Numbered from the stretch's first letter, positions 1-8,989 are shown. The stretch: 64,000 bases of DNA from Streptomyces sp. ISL-96 (GCF_018614035.1 NZ_JAGGPA010000038.1:39202-103201); one strand, 5' to 3'. The notes: a model not told the origin generated them from the sequence alone. Made by a program: numbers and translations.

Positions 1-515
1 AAGACCTCGGAAGGCTTCGGCATAGGACGCTCCGATGGCTCGCGGTCGGGCGCCGGCTGCTTGGGTTTCGGCGGTTGGTCGCCGGCGCCGGTACGGCCGC
101 CCGCGATGGCCAGCAGCCGGGTGCGCGGCAGGGGGGCGGCGCTGCGGCCGGCCAGGCGGGCCCGTACGGACTGTTCCGCGATGGCCCGGCAGCGGTCGAG
201 GAGCGCCGCGCCGGCCGGCCTGCCGCGCAGCCCGCGCAGCGCCACGAGATCGTCCGGGACCGGCTGGTAGCCGGCATCCAGGGCGTCCTGCAGTAGCCCC
301 AGATAGCCGCCTGCGGCCGCTGGGAGGGCGTCGCGGTAGCGGGCGAGGTCGGCGAGGAGAAAGGCGCGCAGCCGGCCCGCCTCGCGGACCGCCTCGTCCA
401 GGGAGCCTGCGAGGCGCAGGCAGTCCTGGACGTCTTCGTCGGACAGTGACGCGGGATGGAGGGCGATGGCGAGGGCGCGTCGGAGCACACGCAGCTCGTC
501 CGCGCTGAACGCCAT
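1..515 (-). CDS. Hypothetical protein, 3' end cut by window edge
   Basis: An open minus-strand frame runs from an ATG at 515 to the window edge with no stop, giving 171 codons of the N-terminal part. It begins MAFSADELRVLRRALAIAL and is mostly alpha-helical, rich in Ala, Leu and Arg, turning Pro-rich near residue 155 (a PPKPKQPAP stretch), so a linker or disordered tail probably follows. I do not recognise a catalytic motif. It lies 105 bp beyond the coaX stop on the same strand. The gap contains an A+T-rich patch near 550-590 that could hold its own promoter. The family is known to me only as a conserved Streptomyces hypothetical beside coaX. Confidence 0.7.
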   Translation of the reverse strand, partial: MAFSADELRVLRRALAIALHPASLSDEDVQDCLRLAGSLDEAVREAGRLRAFLLADLARYRDALPAAAGGYLGLLQDALDAGYQPVPDDLVALRGLRGRPAGAALLDRCRAIAEQSVRARLAGRSAAPLPRTRLLAIAGGRTGAGDQPPKPKQPAPDREPSERPMPKPSEV

Positions 516-620
516 GCCGCCACGAGATCCGTATGGCGTGGGCATGCAGTGACAATACGCACCAAACGGACAAAATCTGTTTAATTGATCTACGACGGCG
601 CGGCGGACGGCGCCCCCGCG

Positions 621-1427
621 TCACATCCGGGCGACGTTCCGCTCGTACACCAGGCGCAGGCCGATCAGCGTCAGCCACGGCTCGTGCTCGTCGATCTCCG
701 AGGACTCGCCCAGCACCATCGGCGCCAGACCGCCCGTCGCGATGACCGTCACGTCGTCCGGGTCGCCGTCGGGGCCCACGAGCTCGCGCGCCATGCGCTG
801 GGTGACTCCGTCGACCTGGCCCGCGAAGCCGTAGACGATGCCGGACTGCATGGCTTCGACCGTGTTCTTGCCGATCACGCTGCGCGGCCGGGCCAGCTCG
901 ATCTTGCGGAGCTGGGCGCCCTTGACGCCGAGCGCCTCGACGGAGATCTCGATGCCCGGGGCGATGACGCCGCCCGCGTACTCACCACGCGCCGATACGG
1001 CGTCGAAGGTCGTCGCCGTACCGAAGTCGACGACGACAGCCGGGCCGCCGTAGAGCTCGACGGCCGCGACCGCGTTGATGATGCGGTCCGCGCCGACCTC
1101 CTTCGGGTTGTCCATCAGGATCGGTACGCCCGTCTTGATGCCCGGTTCGACGAGCACCGCGGGGACGTCGCCGTAGTACCGGCGGGTCACCTCGCGCAGC
1201 TCGTGCAGCACGGACGGGACGGTCGAGCAGATCGCGATGCCCTCGATGCCGTCGCCCAGCTCGTCACCGAGCAGCGGGTGCATGCCCATGAGGCCCTGGA
1301 GGAGTACGGCGAGTTCGTCGGCGGTGCGGTGCGCGTCGGTGGAGATGCGCCAGTGCTCGACGATCTCCTCCCCGTCGAACAGGCCGAGGACGGTGTGCGT
1401 GTTGCCGACGTCGATGGTGAGCAGCAT
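621..1427 (-). CDS. coaX: Type III pantothenate kinase
   Basis: This is the first enzyme of CoA synthesis: it phosphorylates pantothenate to 4'-phosphopantothenate in the cytosol. At 268 aa it has the usual family length. The N-terminal ATP/phosphate motif DVGNTHTVLG (residues 6-15), the GADRIINAV segment (112-120) that binds pantothenate, and the DFGTATT motif (134-140) of the ASKHA fold are all present. It is the last gene of the DUF2520-panC-nadB-nadC-coaX run, 3 bp after nadC, so it should be co-transcribed. CoaX enzymes are not feedback-inhibited by CoA, which fits placement next to the pantothenate synthesis gene panC. Confidence 0.96.
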   Translation of the reverse strand: MLLTIDVGNTHTVLGLFDGEEIVEHWRISTDAHRTADELAVLLQGLMGMHPLLGDELGDGIEGIAICSTVPSVLHELREVTRRYYGDVPAVLVEPGIKTGVPILMDNPKEVGADRIINAVAAVELYGGPAVVVDFGTATTFDAVSARGEYAGGVIAPGIEISVEALGVKGAQLRKIELARPRSVIGKNTVEAMQSGIVYGFAGQVDGVTQRMARELVGPDGDPDDVTVIATGGLAPMVLGESSEIDEHEPWLTLIGLRLVYERNVARM

Positions 1428-1430
1428 GGG

Positions 1431-2426
1431 TTACTTCGCCTCGCGCAGGTCGAGACCGATGTCGAGGATCGGGGAGGAGTGCGTGAGCGCCCCGACGGCG
1501 AGGTAGTCGACGCCCGTGTCGGCGTACGCGCGGGCGTTCTCCAGGGTGAGGCGGCCGGAGGATTCGAGCGTCGCCCGGCCGTTCACGAGAGCCACCGCCT
1601 CGGCGGTCTGTTCCGGGGTGAAGTTGTCGAGGAGGATCAGGTCGGCGCCCGCCTCCAGGACTTCGGCCACCTGGGCGAGCGTGTCGACCTCGACCTCGAT
1701 CGGGACCTCGGGGAACGCCTTGCGTACGAGCGTGAACGCCTCGGCCACGCCGCCCGCCGCGACCACGTGGTTGTCCTTGACGAGCGCCGCGTCCGAGAGG
1801 GACATGCGGTGGTTGACGCCGCCGCCGCAGCGGACCGCGAACTTCTCCAGGGAGCGCAGCCCCGGAGTCGTCTTGCGGGTGTCGCGGACCCTGGCGCCCG
1901 TACCTTCCAGAACGTCCGCCCACGCGCGCGTGACGGTCGCGATGCCCGACAGGCGGCACAGCAGATTCAGCGCGCTGCGCTCGCCGGTGAGCAGGTCGCG
2001 GGTGCGGGTAGTGACGCTGATCAGCTTCTGCCCGGCCTCGACGCGGTCGCCGTCCTCGACGTGCCGCTCGACCTCGAACTCGTCCGTACAGATGATGGAC
2101 AGGACCGCCTCGGCGACGCGCAGACCCGCCACGACGCCGGCCTCACGGGCCGTGAAGTCGCCGGTCGCGACGGCGTCCTCGGGGACCGTCGCGACGGTCG
2201 TCACGTCCACGCCGTCGGCGAGGTCCTCGGCGAGGGCGACGTTCGCGACGTCCTCGACCTCCATCGGGTCGAGGCCCGCCGCGACGAGGAGCTGCGCGAG
2301 GTCGGGGTCGAGGCCGCACTCGGCGGTGTCGAGTTCGTACGTCTCCTCCTCACCGCCGCAGCCGCAGGAGTCGCCGCACCCGCCGGACGCGGTCGGCAGG
2401 AGCTGGGGGTTGTCGGGCGTACTCAC
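1431..2426 (-). CDS. nadC: Nicotinate-nucleotide pyrophosphorylase (carboxylating)
   Basis: Converts quinolinate and PRPP to nicotinate mononucleotide, the third step of de novo NAD synthesis. At 331 aa it is about 45 residues longer than a typical NadC. The extra N-terminus is Cys/Gly-rich, with cysteines at 17, 21, 23 and 37. The catalytic core carries the expected ETRKTTPGLR-type loop (here RDTRKTTPGLRSLEK), the GGGVNHRMSL substrate loop, and the C-terminal barrel strands IEVEVDT and LILLDNF. It starts with ATG at 2426, 2 bp after the nadB stop. The Cys-rich extension could be a metal or redox site, but that is inference. Confidence 0.95.
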   Translation of the reverse strand: MSTPDNPQLLPTASGGCGDSCGCGGEEETYELDTAECGLDPDLAQLLVAAGLDPMEVEDVANVALAEDLADGVDVTTVATVPEDAVATGDFTAREAGVVAGLRVAEAVLSIICTDEFEVERHVEDGDRVEAGQKLISVTTRTRDLLTGERSALNLLCRLSGIATVTRAWADVLEGTGARVRDTRKTTPGLRSLEKFAVRCGGGVNHRMSLSDAALVKDNHVVAAGGVAEAFTLVRKAFPEVPIEVEVDTLAQVAEVLEAGADLILLDNFTPEQTAEAVALVNGRATLESSGRLTLENARAYADTGVDYLAVGALTHSSPILDIGLDLREAK

Positions 2427-2428
2427 GG

Positions 2429-4132
2429 TTACTGCTCCCTCTGAGCTTTTACGGGCGGGAATGACGCGGATTCGGTGCGGTGTACGGCGAGGGTGCGGTC
2501 GGGGGTGAGCCGTACGACAAGGTGGCGGCGCCAGGTGGCGTCGTCGCGGTCGGGGCGGTCCTCGCGCCAGTGGCAGCCGCGGGTCTCCTCGCGGGCGCGG
2601 GCGGCGGCGACCAGGACGCGCGAGACGAGGAGGAGGTTGGTGGCCTCCCAGGCGTCCACGCCGGGCTCGGCTTCCTTGGTGTCATGCTCCTGATCCGCTT
2701 CGGAGGCCGCGCTGCGGTAGAGGATCTCCAGGGCGTCCGCCGCGTGATCGAGGCTTGCCTCGGAACGGAGTACTCCGGCGCCCGCCGTCATGATCCGCTG
2801 GATCTCGATGCGGGTGGCCGGGTCGAGAAGCGGACCGGGGGCCTCCGCACTCTGAACGGCCGGGCCGGGGGTGGCGGGGTGGGCGGCCGCGATGTCGTCG
2901 GCGATGCGTTCCGCGAAGACCAGGCCCTCGAGGAGGGAGTTCGAGGCGAGCCGGTTCGCGCCGTGCACGCCCGTGCAGGCGACCTCACCGCACGCGTAGA
3001 GCCCCGGGACCGTCGTACGGCCGCGCAGGTCCGTCCGTACGCCGCCGGAGGCGTAGTGGGCCGCGGGGGCGACCGGGATCGGCTCGGTGACCGGGTCGAT
3101 CCCGTGGGAGCGGCAGGCCGCCAGGATGGTCGGGAAGCGGGACTCCCACATCTCGGCGCCGAAGTGCCGGGCGTCCAGGTACATGTGCTCGGTGCCCTGC
3201 TCGCGCATGCGCCGCATGATGCCCTTGGCGACGATGTCGCGCGGGGCCAGCTCCGCCAGCTCGTGCTGCCCGAGCATGAAACGGACGCCGTCCGCGTCGA
3301 CGAGGTGGGCGCCCTCGCCCCGTACGGCCTCGGAGACCAGCGGCTGCTGGCCCTCCGCGTCGGCGCCCAGGAAGAGCACCGTCGGGTGGAACTGGACGAA
3401 TTCGAGGTCCGAGACCTCGGCGCCCGCGCGCAGGGCGAGCGCGACACCGTCACCGGTCGAGACGGAGGGGTTGGTGGTGGCCGAGAAGACCTGCCCCATG
3501 CCGCCGGTCGCGAGGACGACGGCCGGGGCGCGGACGGCGCCGACGCCGTCGTGCTGGCCCTCGCCCATGACGTGCAGGGTGACGCCCGCCGTGCGTCCGT
3601 CGGCGTCCGTCAGCAGGTCCAGGACCAGGGCGTTCTCGATCGTACGAAGAGACGCGAGGCGTACGGCTTCGACCAGCGCCCGGGAGATTTCCGCGCCCGT
3701 CGCGTCGCCGCCCGCGTGGGCGATGCGACGGCGGTGGTGGCCGCCCTCGCGGGTGAGCTGGATGACGCCCGACTCGGGGTCGGTGTCGAACAGGGCGCCG
3801 GTGTCGATCAGCCGGCGTACCGCGTCGGGACCCTCGGTGACCAGGGTCCGTACGGCCTCCTCGTCGCACAGGCCCGCGCCCGCGACGAGCGTGTCGTCCA
3901 GGTGCTGCTCGGGGGTGTCCCCGTCGCCGAGGGCAGCGGCTATGCCGCCCTGCGCCCAGCGCGTGGAGCCGTCGTCCAGGCGGGCCTTGGTGACGACGAC
4001 CGTACGCAGGCCGGCGGCGGTGCAACGCAGGGCGGCGGTCAGGCCCGCGACGCCGGAGCCCACGACCACGACGTCGGCGTCTACGGTCCAGCCGGGGGCG
4101 GGGGCCTTCAGCCGTATGCCAGTGCGGGTCAT
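2429..4132 (-). CDS. nadB: L-aspartate oxidase
   Basis: FAD enzyme that oxidises L-aspartate to iminoaspartate, the first step of de novo NAD synthesis. The 567-aa protein has the dinucleotide-binding GSGVAGLTAAL near residues 25-35, the substrate-loop sequence EGGHHRRRIAHAGGDATG, and the C-terminal FAD segment GLYACGEVACTGVHGANRLA typical of the succinate dehydrogenase/fumarate reductase flavoprotein family. The C-terminal helical domain is complete. Its ATG overlaps the panC stop by 4 bases, which points to translational coupling. No nadA is nearby, so quinolinate synthase must be encoded elsewhere. Confidence 0.96.
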   Translation of the reverse strand: MTRTGIRLKAPAPGWTVDADVVVVGSGVAGLTAALRCTAAGLRTVVVTKARLDDGSTRWAQGGIAAALGDGDTPEQHLDDTLVAGAGLCDEEAVRTLVTEGPDAVRRLIDTGALFDTDPESGVIQLTREGGHHRRRIAHAGGDATGAEISRALVEAVRLASLRTIENALVLDLLTDADGRTAGVTLHVMGEGQHDGVGAVRAPAVVLATGGMGQVFSATTNPSVSTGDGVALALRAGAEVSDLEFVQFHPTVLFLGADAEGQQPLVSEAVRGEGAHLVDADGVRFMLGQHELAELAPRDIVAKGIMRRMREQGTEHMYLDARHFGAEMWESRFPTILAACRSHGIDPVTEPIPVAPAAHYASGGVRTDLRGRTTVPGLYACGEVACTGVHGANRLASNSLLEGLVFAERIADDIAAAHPATPGPAVQSAEAPGPLLDPATRIEIQRIMTAGAGVLRSEASLDHAADALEILYRSAASEADQEHDTKEAEPGVDAWEATNLLLVSRVLVAAARAREETRGCHWREDRPDRDDATWRRHLVVRLTPDRTLAVHRTESASFPPVKAQREQ

Positions 4133-5160
4133 GCCGAAGCTCCCTGCTCGAAGGTCAGCGGGACGTTGTCGATCAGGCGAGTGGCGCCGACCCTGGCGGC
4201 CACGGCGAGGATGGCGTCGCCGCTGTGGGTGTCGGAGACCTCGGTGAAGTCGGACGGGTCGACGAGGGCGACGTAGTCGAGGGCGAGCGGGGGGTCGAAG
4301 CGCGAGGCTTCGTCCAGGACGGCGGCCGCGGCCGCGCGGACGGCGGCCGGGCCGCTCAGGTCCGCGTGGCCCGCCTGCTCGACGGCGTGCGCGTCGGCCG
4401 CCGCACGCGCCTCACCGATGCCCGCGAGGGCGGCCACGCGCGCGGGCGTCGTCACCGCGCCCTGGGCGACCGCACGCTCGTGCAGGGCCTCCAGGGCGAT
4501 CAGCCGGTCGCGGGCGGCGAACAGCGCGCGGGAGAGGGCGAGCGCGGTGCGGCGCTCGGCGGGCGAGAGGTAGCGGTTGCGGCTGGACAGGGCCAGGCCG
4601 TCTTCTTCGCGGACCGTCGGTACGCCGATGATCTCGACGGTGAAGTTCAGGTCGCGCGCCATGCGGCGGATCAGGGCGAGCTGCTGGGCGTCCTTCTGCC
4701 CGAAGAAGGCGGCGTCGGGCTGTGTGAGGTGCAGCAGCTTGGCGACGACGGTCAGCATGCCGTCGAAGTGGCCGGGACGGGACGCCCCTTCGAGGCGCTC
4801 GCCCATCGGTCCGGCGGTGATACGGACCTGCGGTTCGCCACCCGGATAGACCTCCTCGGCGGACGGGGCGAACACGGCGTTCGCACCGGCCTGTTCGGCG
4901 AGCGTGAGGTCGGCGTCGAGGGTGCGGGGGTAGCGGTCGAGGTCCTCGCCGGCGCCGAACTGGAGCGGGTTGACGAACACGGTGACGACGACGAAGCCCT
5001 CGGGTCCGACGTGCTTGCGGGCGGCGCGGATCAGCGTCGCGTGGCCCTCGTGCAGGGCGCCCATGGTCATGACGACGGCTGTGCGGCCGGGGGCGCCGGA
5101 GTGCTGGAGGACGTGGTGGAGGTCCTCACGCGTGGGGACAAGCTCGAAGGCGCCGCTCAT
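4129..5160 (-). CDS. panC: Pantothenate synthetase
   Basis: ATP-dependent condensation of pantoate and beta-alanine to pantothenate. I place the start at the ATG at 5160 (MSGAFELVPTRED), which gives 343 aa and overlaps the upstream DUF2520 gene by 4 bases. The open frame extends further upstream but in compositional noise. Signature motifs are present: MTMGALHEGHATLI (residues 31-44, carrying the HIGH-like HEGH) and the KMSKS-like LSSRNRYLS. The protein is about 60 aa longer than many PanC enzymes, mainly from an Ala-rich segment before the last conserved block (LALDYVALVDPSDF). With coaX four genes downstream, the operon covers two steps towards CoA. Confidence 0.96.
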   Translation of the reverse strand: MSGAFELVPTREDLHHVLQHSGAPGRTAVVMTMGALHEGHATLIRAARKHVGPEGFVVVTVFVNPLQFGAGEDLDRYPRTLDADLTLAEQAGANAVFAPSAEEVYPGGEPQVRITAGPMGERLEGASRPGHFDGMLTVVAKLLHLTQPDAAFFGQKDAQQLALIRRMARDLNFTVEIIGVPTVREEDGLALSSRNRYLSPAERRTALALSRALFAARDRLIALEALHERAVAQGAVTTPARVAALAGIGEARAAADAHAVEQAGHADLSGPAAVRAAAAAVLDEASRFDPPLALDYVALVDPSDFTEVSDTHSGDAILAVAARVGATRLIDNVPLTFEQGASA

Positions 5161-6116
5161 CGGTCCTCTCCCTCTCCGGTGGTCTTGTCCCCGTCGGTTC
5201 CGTCGGCCAGTACGTCGAGAAGGTCCTCGGCGAGCTCCGGCTTGAGCAGGCCGTGCGCGAGGGCGCGGTCGGCGGTCGTACGGGCCATGGCGAGGTATCC
5301 GGCGACGGCCTGCGGCGCGTGCTTGCGCAGCTCCGCGACGTGCGCGGCGACCGTTCCCGCGTCGCCGCGCGCGACGGGCCCCGTGAGGGCGGCGTCGCCG
5401 GAGCGCAGGGCGTTGTCGAGGGCGGCGCCGAGGAGCGGTCCGAGCATCCGGTCGGGCGCCTCGACGCCGGCCGTGCGCAGCAGCTCCATCGACTGGGCGA
5501 CCAGGGTGACCAGGTGGTTCGCGCCGAGGGCGAGGGCCGCGTGGTAGAGCGGGCGCGACTCTTCGGCGACCCACTCGGGCTCGCCGCCCATCTCGATGAC
5601 CAGGGCCTCGGCCGCGAGGCGCAGCTCCTGGGGCGCGGTGACGCCGAAGGAACAGCCCGCGAGCCGCTGCACGTCGACGGACGTTCCCGTGAACGTCATG
5701 GCGGGGTGCAGGGCCAGCGGCAGTGCGCCGGCGCGCAGGGCGGGTGCGAGGACGCGCGTTCCGTACCGCCCGGAGGTGTGCACGATGAGCTGTCCGGGGC
5801 GTACGGCGCCGGTCTCGGCGAGTCCCTCGACCAGGCCCGGCAGGGCGTCGTCGGGAACGGTCAGCAGGACGAGCTCGGCGCGGGCCAGGACCTCGGCGGG
5901 GGTGACGAGCGGGACGTCGGGCAGGAGCGTCGCGGCCCTGCGTACGGACGCGTCCGAGACGCCGGACACGGCGACCGGGCGATGGCCCGCGAGCCGCAGC
6001 GCGGCGGCCAGTACGGGGCCGACTCTGCCGGCTCCGACCACGCCGACGGTGAGGCGGGCCGGTCGGTCCCTGGCGTCCAGGGACTCATGTGCTGCCTTTG
6101 GTGCGTTCACGTTCAC
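5157..6116 (-). CDS. Rossmann-like / DUF2520 NAD(P)-binding protein
   Basis: Predicted cytosolic NAD(P)-dependent oxidoreductase of 319 aa. The N-terminus holds a Rossmann motif GAGRVG (residues 28-33). The C-terminal half is the all-helical DUF2520 domain, with the conserved segment YHAALALGANHLVTL. It is the promoter-proximal gene of the panC-nadB-nadC-coaX run, overlaps panC by 4 bases, and starts at one of two adjacent in-frame GTG codons (6116 or 6110). The fold (Rossmann plus 6-phosphogluconate-dehydrogenase-like C-domain) resembles ketopantoate reductase, and the panC neighbour makes a pantoate-related role attractive. No function is proven by the sequence. Confidence 0.85.
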   Translation of the reverse strand: MNVNAPKAAHESLDARDRPARLTVGVVGAGRVGPVLAAALRLAGHRPVAVSGVSDASVRRAATLLPDVPLVTPAEVLARAELVLLTVPDDALPGLVEGLAETGAVRPGQLIVHTSGRYGTRVLAPALRAGALPLALHPAMTFTGTSVDVQRLAGCSFGVTAPQELRLAAEALVIEMGGEPEWVAEESRPLYHAALALGANHLVTLVAQSMELLRTAGVEAPDRMLGPLLGAALDNALRSGDAALTGPVARGDAGTVAAHVAELRKHAPQAVAGYLAMARTTADRALAHGLLKPELAEDLLDVLADGTDGDKTTGEGEDR

Positions 6117-6250
6117 GCGGGGACGGCCTTCCGTTCCAGTCCGCGGGGGGTACCGGACGATTTCTCGTCATGCTACGCCAGCGTTTCGTGCGGTTGTCTC
6201 GCTGTCCACAGGCTGTGGGCAGAGGCCGCACGGTACGCGATGATCGGCTG

Positions 6251-7396
6251 ATGACAGAGACCAGCGAGCAGGAGCAGCGTCGGCGCAGGCTGACCGCGTG
6301 GAAGAACTCGCGGCGCATACTCTCGCGCGCCTCCGCGGACTCGACGGTGGGCGAACGGCTGAAGGCGCTGGCGGCGGATGCCGGTTCGGCGTACGACCTG
6401 GACGAGTGGACCGACGTGTACGGCGACGGTGTCGTCGCCGAGCTGGAACGGCGTGTCGCGCGGACGCTGGGTCTGGAAGCGGCGGCGTTCTTCCCGACCG
6501 GCACGATGGCGCAGCAGATCGCGCTGCGGTGCTGGGCGGGGCGTACGGGCAATGCGACGGTGGCGCTGCATCCGCTGTCCCATCCGGAGATGCACGAGGG
6601 CGGCGCGTTGTCGGTGGTGAGCGGGCTGCGTACGGTGCACCCGACGCACGCGCCGCGGCTTCCGACGGCGGACGAAGTCCGGGAATTCAGCGAGCCGTTC
6701 GGCACGCTGATGCTGGAACTTCCGCTGCGCGACGCCGGTTTCGTACTCCCGTCGTGGGAGGAGCTGACGGCGGTCGTCGAGGCGGCGCGGGAACGCGATG
6801 CGGTGGTGCACTTCGACGGCGCGCGACTGTGGGAGTGCGCCCCCCACTTCGGGCGTACGCTCCCGGAAATCGCCGAGCTGGCGGACAGTGTGTACGTGTC
6901 CTTCTACAAGTCGCTGGACGGGATGTCGGGGGCGGTGCTGGCGGGTCCGGCTTCGCTGGTCGCGGAGGCGCGGACCTGGCGGCACCGGTACGGCGGCCAG
7001 GTCTTCCAGCAGTACCCGGCGGCGCTCTCCGCGCTGCTCGGCCTGGAGCGGGAGCTGCCGCGACTGCCGGAGTACGTGGCGCACGCGAAGGTGGTGGCGG
7101 GGGCGCTCGCGGAGGGGTTCCGGGCGGCCGGGCTGCCGTGGTTCCGGATACACCCGGAGCCGCCGCACACGCACCAGTTCCAGGTTTGGCTGCCGTACGC
7201 GGCGGAGGTCCTGACGGAGGCGGGGGTGCGGCAGGCGGAGGAGACGGGCGTGACGCTGTTCCGCCGGTGGTTCGCGGACACGCCGCCGGGGCTTTCCGTC
7301 ACTGAGGTGACGGTGGCGTCTCACGGCCTGGAGTGGACGGCGCAGGACGTGGTGGCGGCGGTGAGGGACTTCGCGGGGCGGCTGGCTGCGGCGTAG
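6251..7396 (+). CDS. Beta-eliminating lyase / low-specificity threonine aldolase family
   Basis: PLP enzyme of fold type I, 381 aa, resembling threonine aldolase (threonine to glycine plus acetaldehyde). Visible landmarks are FFPTGTMAQQ (glycine-rich cofactor loop), HFDGARLWE (residues 187-195, with the Asp that pairs with the PLP ring nitrogen) and VSFYKSLDGMSG, with the Schiff-base Lys220. The start is the ATG at 6251 (MTETSEQEQRRR). Longer in-frame starts exist but add low-complexity sequence. It diverges from the panC operon across a 134-bp gap and is followed by a 9-bp stem terminator. The exact substrate cannot be read from the sequence. Confidence 0.9.
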   Translation: MTETSEQEQRRRRLTAWKNSRRILSRASADSTVGERLKALAADAGSAYDLDEWTDVYGDGVVAELERRVARTLGLEAAAFFPTGTMAQQIALRCWAGRTGNATVALHPLSHPEMHEGGALSVVSGLRTVHPTHAPRLPTADEVREFSEPFGTLMLELPLRDAGFVLPSWEELTAVVEAARERDAVVHFDGARLWECAPHFGRTLPEIAELADSVYVSFYKSLDGMSGAVLAGPASLVAEARTWRHRYGGQVFQQYPAALSALLGLERELPRLPEYVAHAKVVAGALAEGFRAAGLPWFRIHPEPPHTHQFQVWLPYAAEVLTEAGVRQAEETGVTLFRRWFADTPPGLSVTEVTVASHGLEWTAQDVVAAVRDFAGRLAAA

Positions 7397-7404
7397 GGCG
7401 CGCG

Positions 7405-7427
7405 CCTGCGGGGAAAAGCCCCGCAGG
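7405..7427. terminator. Stem-loop terminator between convergent genes
   Basis: CCTGCGGGG and CCCCGCAGG form a perfect 9-bp stem around the 5-base loop AAAAG, 8 bp after the aldolase-family stop and 17 bp before the stop of the opposing small gene. There is no U-tract, as is normal for Streptomyces. Position suggests it serves both directions. Confidence 0.7.
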
Positions 7428-7444
7428 GAGCCCGCGCCCACCCC

Positions 7445-7705
7445 CTAGCCGCACGCGCTGGATCCGGTTCCAGCAACAGGGCGGGGGCGCCCGGAGCGAC
7501 GGGTGGGCGAGGCGAAAAGGTTCGCCAGCGCGGCCCGGAGCCGGTGAACCCGGTGCGGTCGGTTCTCGGCCACCGCCCGGACCCGGCGGTGGTCGCGGAC
7601 CTCCCGAACCACCTGCCAGTCGTTGAGACCGGGCGCCGGCGGCGCGGGAGAGCCGAGCTGGGCGGCGCGGTAGACGTCGAGCATGTGCTGCTGAATGGCG
7701 TTCAT
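7445..7705 (-). CDS. Small hypothetical protein (86 aa)
   Basis: The ATG at 7705 opens MNAIQQHMLDVYRAAQLG. An upstream in-frame start at 7762 is possible but lacks a ribosome-binding site. The middle is charged (VREVRDHRRVRAVAENR) and the C-terminus is Arg/Ser-rich, suggesting a small basic soluble protein. Codon usage is Streptomyces-like and the frame is convergent with the aldolase-family gene. It stands alone, 99 bp from the divergent DUF5937 regulator. I recognise no family function; similar short proteins are common in the genus. Confidence 0.6.
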   Translation of the reverse strand: MNAIQQHMLDVYRAAQLGSPAPPAPGLNDWQVVREVRDHRRVRAVAENRPHRVHRLRAALANLFASPTRRSGRPRPVAGTGSSACG

Positions 7706-7804
7706 GTCCTCACCATGCGTACGCCGCCCCCGCACCGCACTGCGTTTGACGAGCCCCGTCAATCGACGGCCCGGCTGTCAGTGGCGCCAGGCACGATGGA
7801 GCCC

Positions 7805-8941
7805 ATGAGCGTGTCCATCGACATCACCGGCCTGCCGCCCGAGCGCATCGTCTTCGAGACCTCCCCGCTGGCGGAGCTCGGCATGGCCCTGCACGCCCTG
7901 TCCGAACCAGGCCACCACCCAGGGCTGCACGGCTGGGCGACCGCGACCGCCGCCTCGCTCAAACCTGACCTCGCCGACCGGTTGAGCGAGGCGGAGTTCC
8001 TGTGGCGGAGTACGTTCTCGGACGTGTTCACGCCGTTCGCCGGCGTACGCGGCGGCGACGGCAGGACGGGCGCGACGCTCAGCGAGGACCTGGACGCGCT
8101 GGACCGGCTGGACGACGAGCGGTTCGTCTCGGCCGCCCTGGAATTCACCTGCTCCAGTACGTACGGCATCGTCAGCCCGTCCCCCCTCGTCGACGCGACC
8201 ACGCGCGACCGCGCCCTGGACCTGGCCGCCGCGCGCGGGCCGAAGCAGACGGACTTCGCGTGTCGGCTGCTGGCCGACCCGGCGTCCGTACGGGCCTGGC
8301 TGCGGCGGCTGTTCGAGGACTGCGACCAGGCGTTCTTCGCCGACACCTGGCGCCGCATACGGGTCCAGCTGGCCGCCGACGCCCGGCACCACGCAGAGGT
8401 GCTGCGCCACAAGGGCCTGGCGGAGGCGCTGCGCACCGTCTCCCCCGCGCTGACGCTGAAGGAGAGCGGGGGCGCGGGGGGAGCCAGGACCCGTATCCAC
8501 GCCGACAAGCTGGCCGAGGGCCGCACCAGCGCCGTGGAGTCTGCCGTCGGCGCGGGGCTCACCTTCGTCCCGTCCAGCTTCGGCTGGCCGCACCTGTCGA
8601 TCCTGCACGCCCCCGGCTGGCGTCCGGTGATCCACTACCCGGTCGGCGCCCCCGAACTGCCGGGCCCCGCTTCGGTGGAGCTGCTGAAGCTGCGGATGGA
8701 GGCGCTGGCCCACCCGATGCGCATGCGCCTGTGCCGCAACCTGGCCCGCAGCCCGTACACAACGGGCGAGCTCGCCGAGGCACACGGCATCACCGCGCCC
8801 GAGGTCTCCCGCCACCTGACGATCCTGCGGAAGGCCGGCCTGCTGACCACCCAGCGCCGCGGCCGCTATGTCCTGCACGGCCTGGACCTCCAGGTGGTGT
8901 CCCGGCTGGGCAGCGACTTCCTGGAGGGCGTACTGCGCTGA
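7805..8941 (+). CDS. DUF5937 / ArsR-type winged-helix regulator
   Basis: A 378-aa transcription factor. A long N-terminal DUF5937-like region of unknown ligand specificity is followed by a C-terminal ArsR-type winged helix from about residue 295, beginning MEALAHPMRMRLCRNLAR and including the recognition helix ITAPEVSRHLTILRKAGL. Metal-binding Cys clusters of classic ArsR proteins are not apparent, so a non-metal signal is likely. I use the ATG at 7805; another ATG three codons upstream is equally possible. It is followed 48 bp later by the DUF899 gene on the same strand, which it may control. Confidence 0.85.
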   Translation: MSVSIDITGLPPERIVFETSPLAELGMALHALSEPGHHPGLHGWATATAASLKPDLADRLSEAEFLWRSTFSDVFTPFAGVRGGDGRTGATLSEDLDALDRLDDERFVSAALEFTCSSTYGIVSPSPLVDATTRDRALDLAAARGPKQTDFACRLLADPASVRAWLRRLFEDCDQAFFADTWRRIRVQLAADARHHAEVLRHKGLAEALRTVSPALTLKESGGAGGARTRIHADKLAEGRTSAVESAVGAGLTFVPSSFGWPHLSILHAPGWRPVIHYPVGAPELPGPASVELLKLRMEALAHPMRMRLCRNLARSPYTTGELAEAHGITAPEVSRHLTILRKAGLLTTQRRGRYVLHGLDLQVVSRLGSDFLEGVLR

Positions 8942-8989
8942 GACGCGTACCGACTGGCCGTGGGCCGTCGCAGACCACACGCTGGCGGC

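Noticed and set aside
585..2444. 619-codon plus-strand frame
   Set aside because: Antisense to coaX and nadC, which have full family motifs; its translation is low-complexity Arg/Asp/Val.
6202..6222. CTGTCCACA-GGC-TGTGGGCAG, DnaA-box-like inverted pair
   Set aside because: Only a pair, both off consensus (TTGTCCACA), and no other boxes nearby; no sign of an origin.
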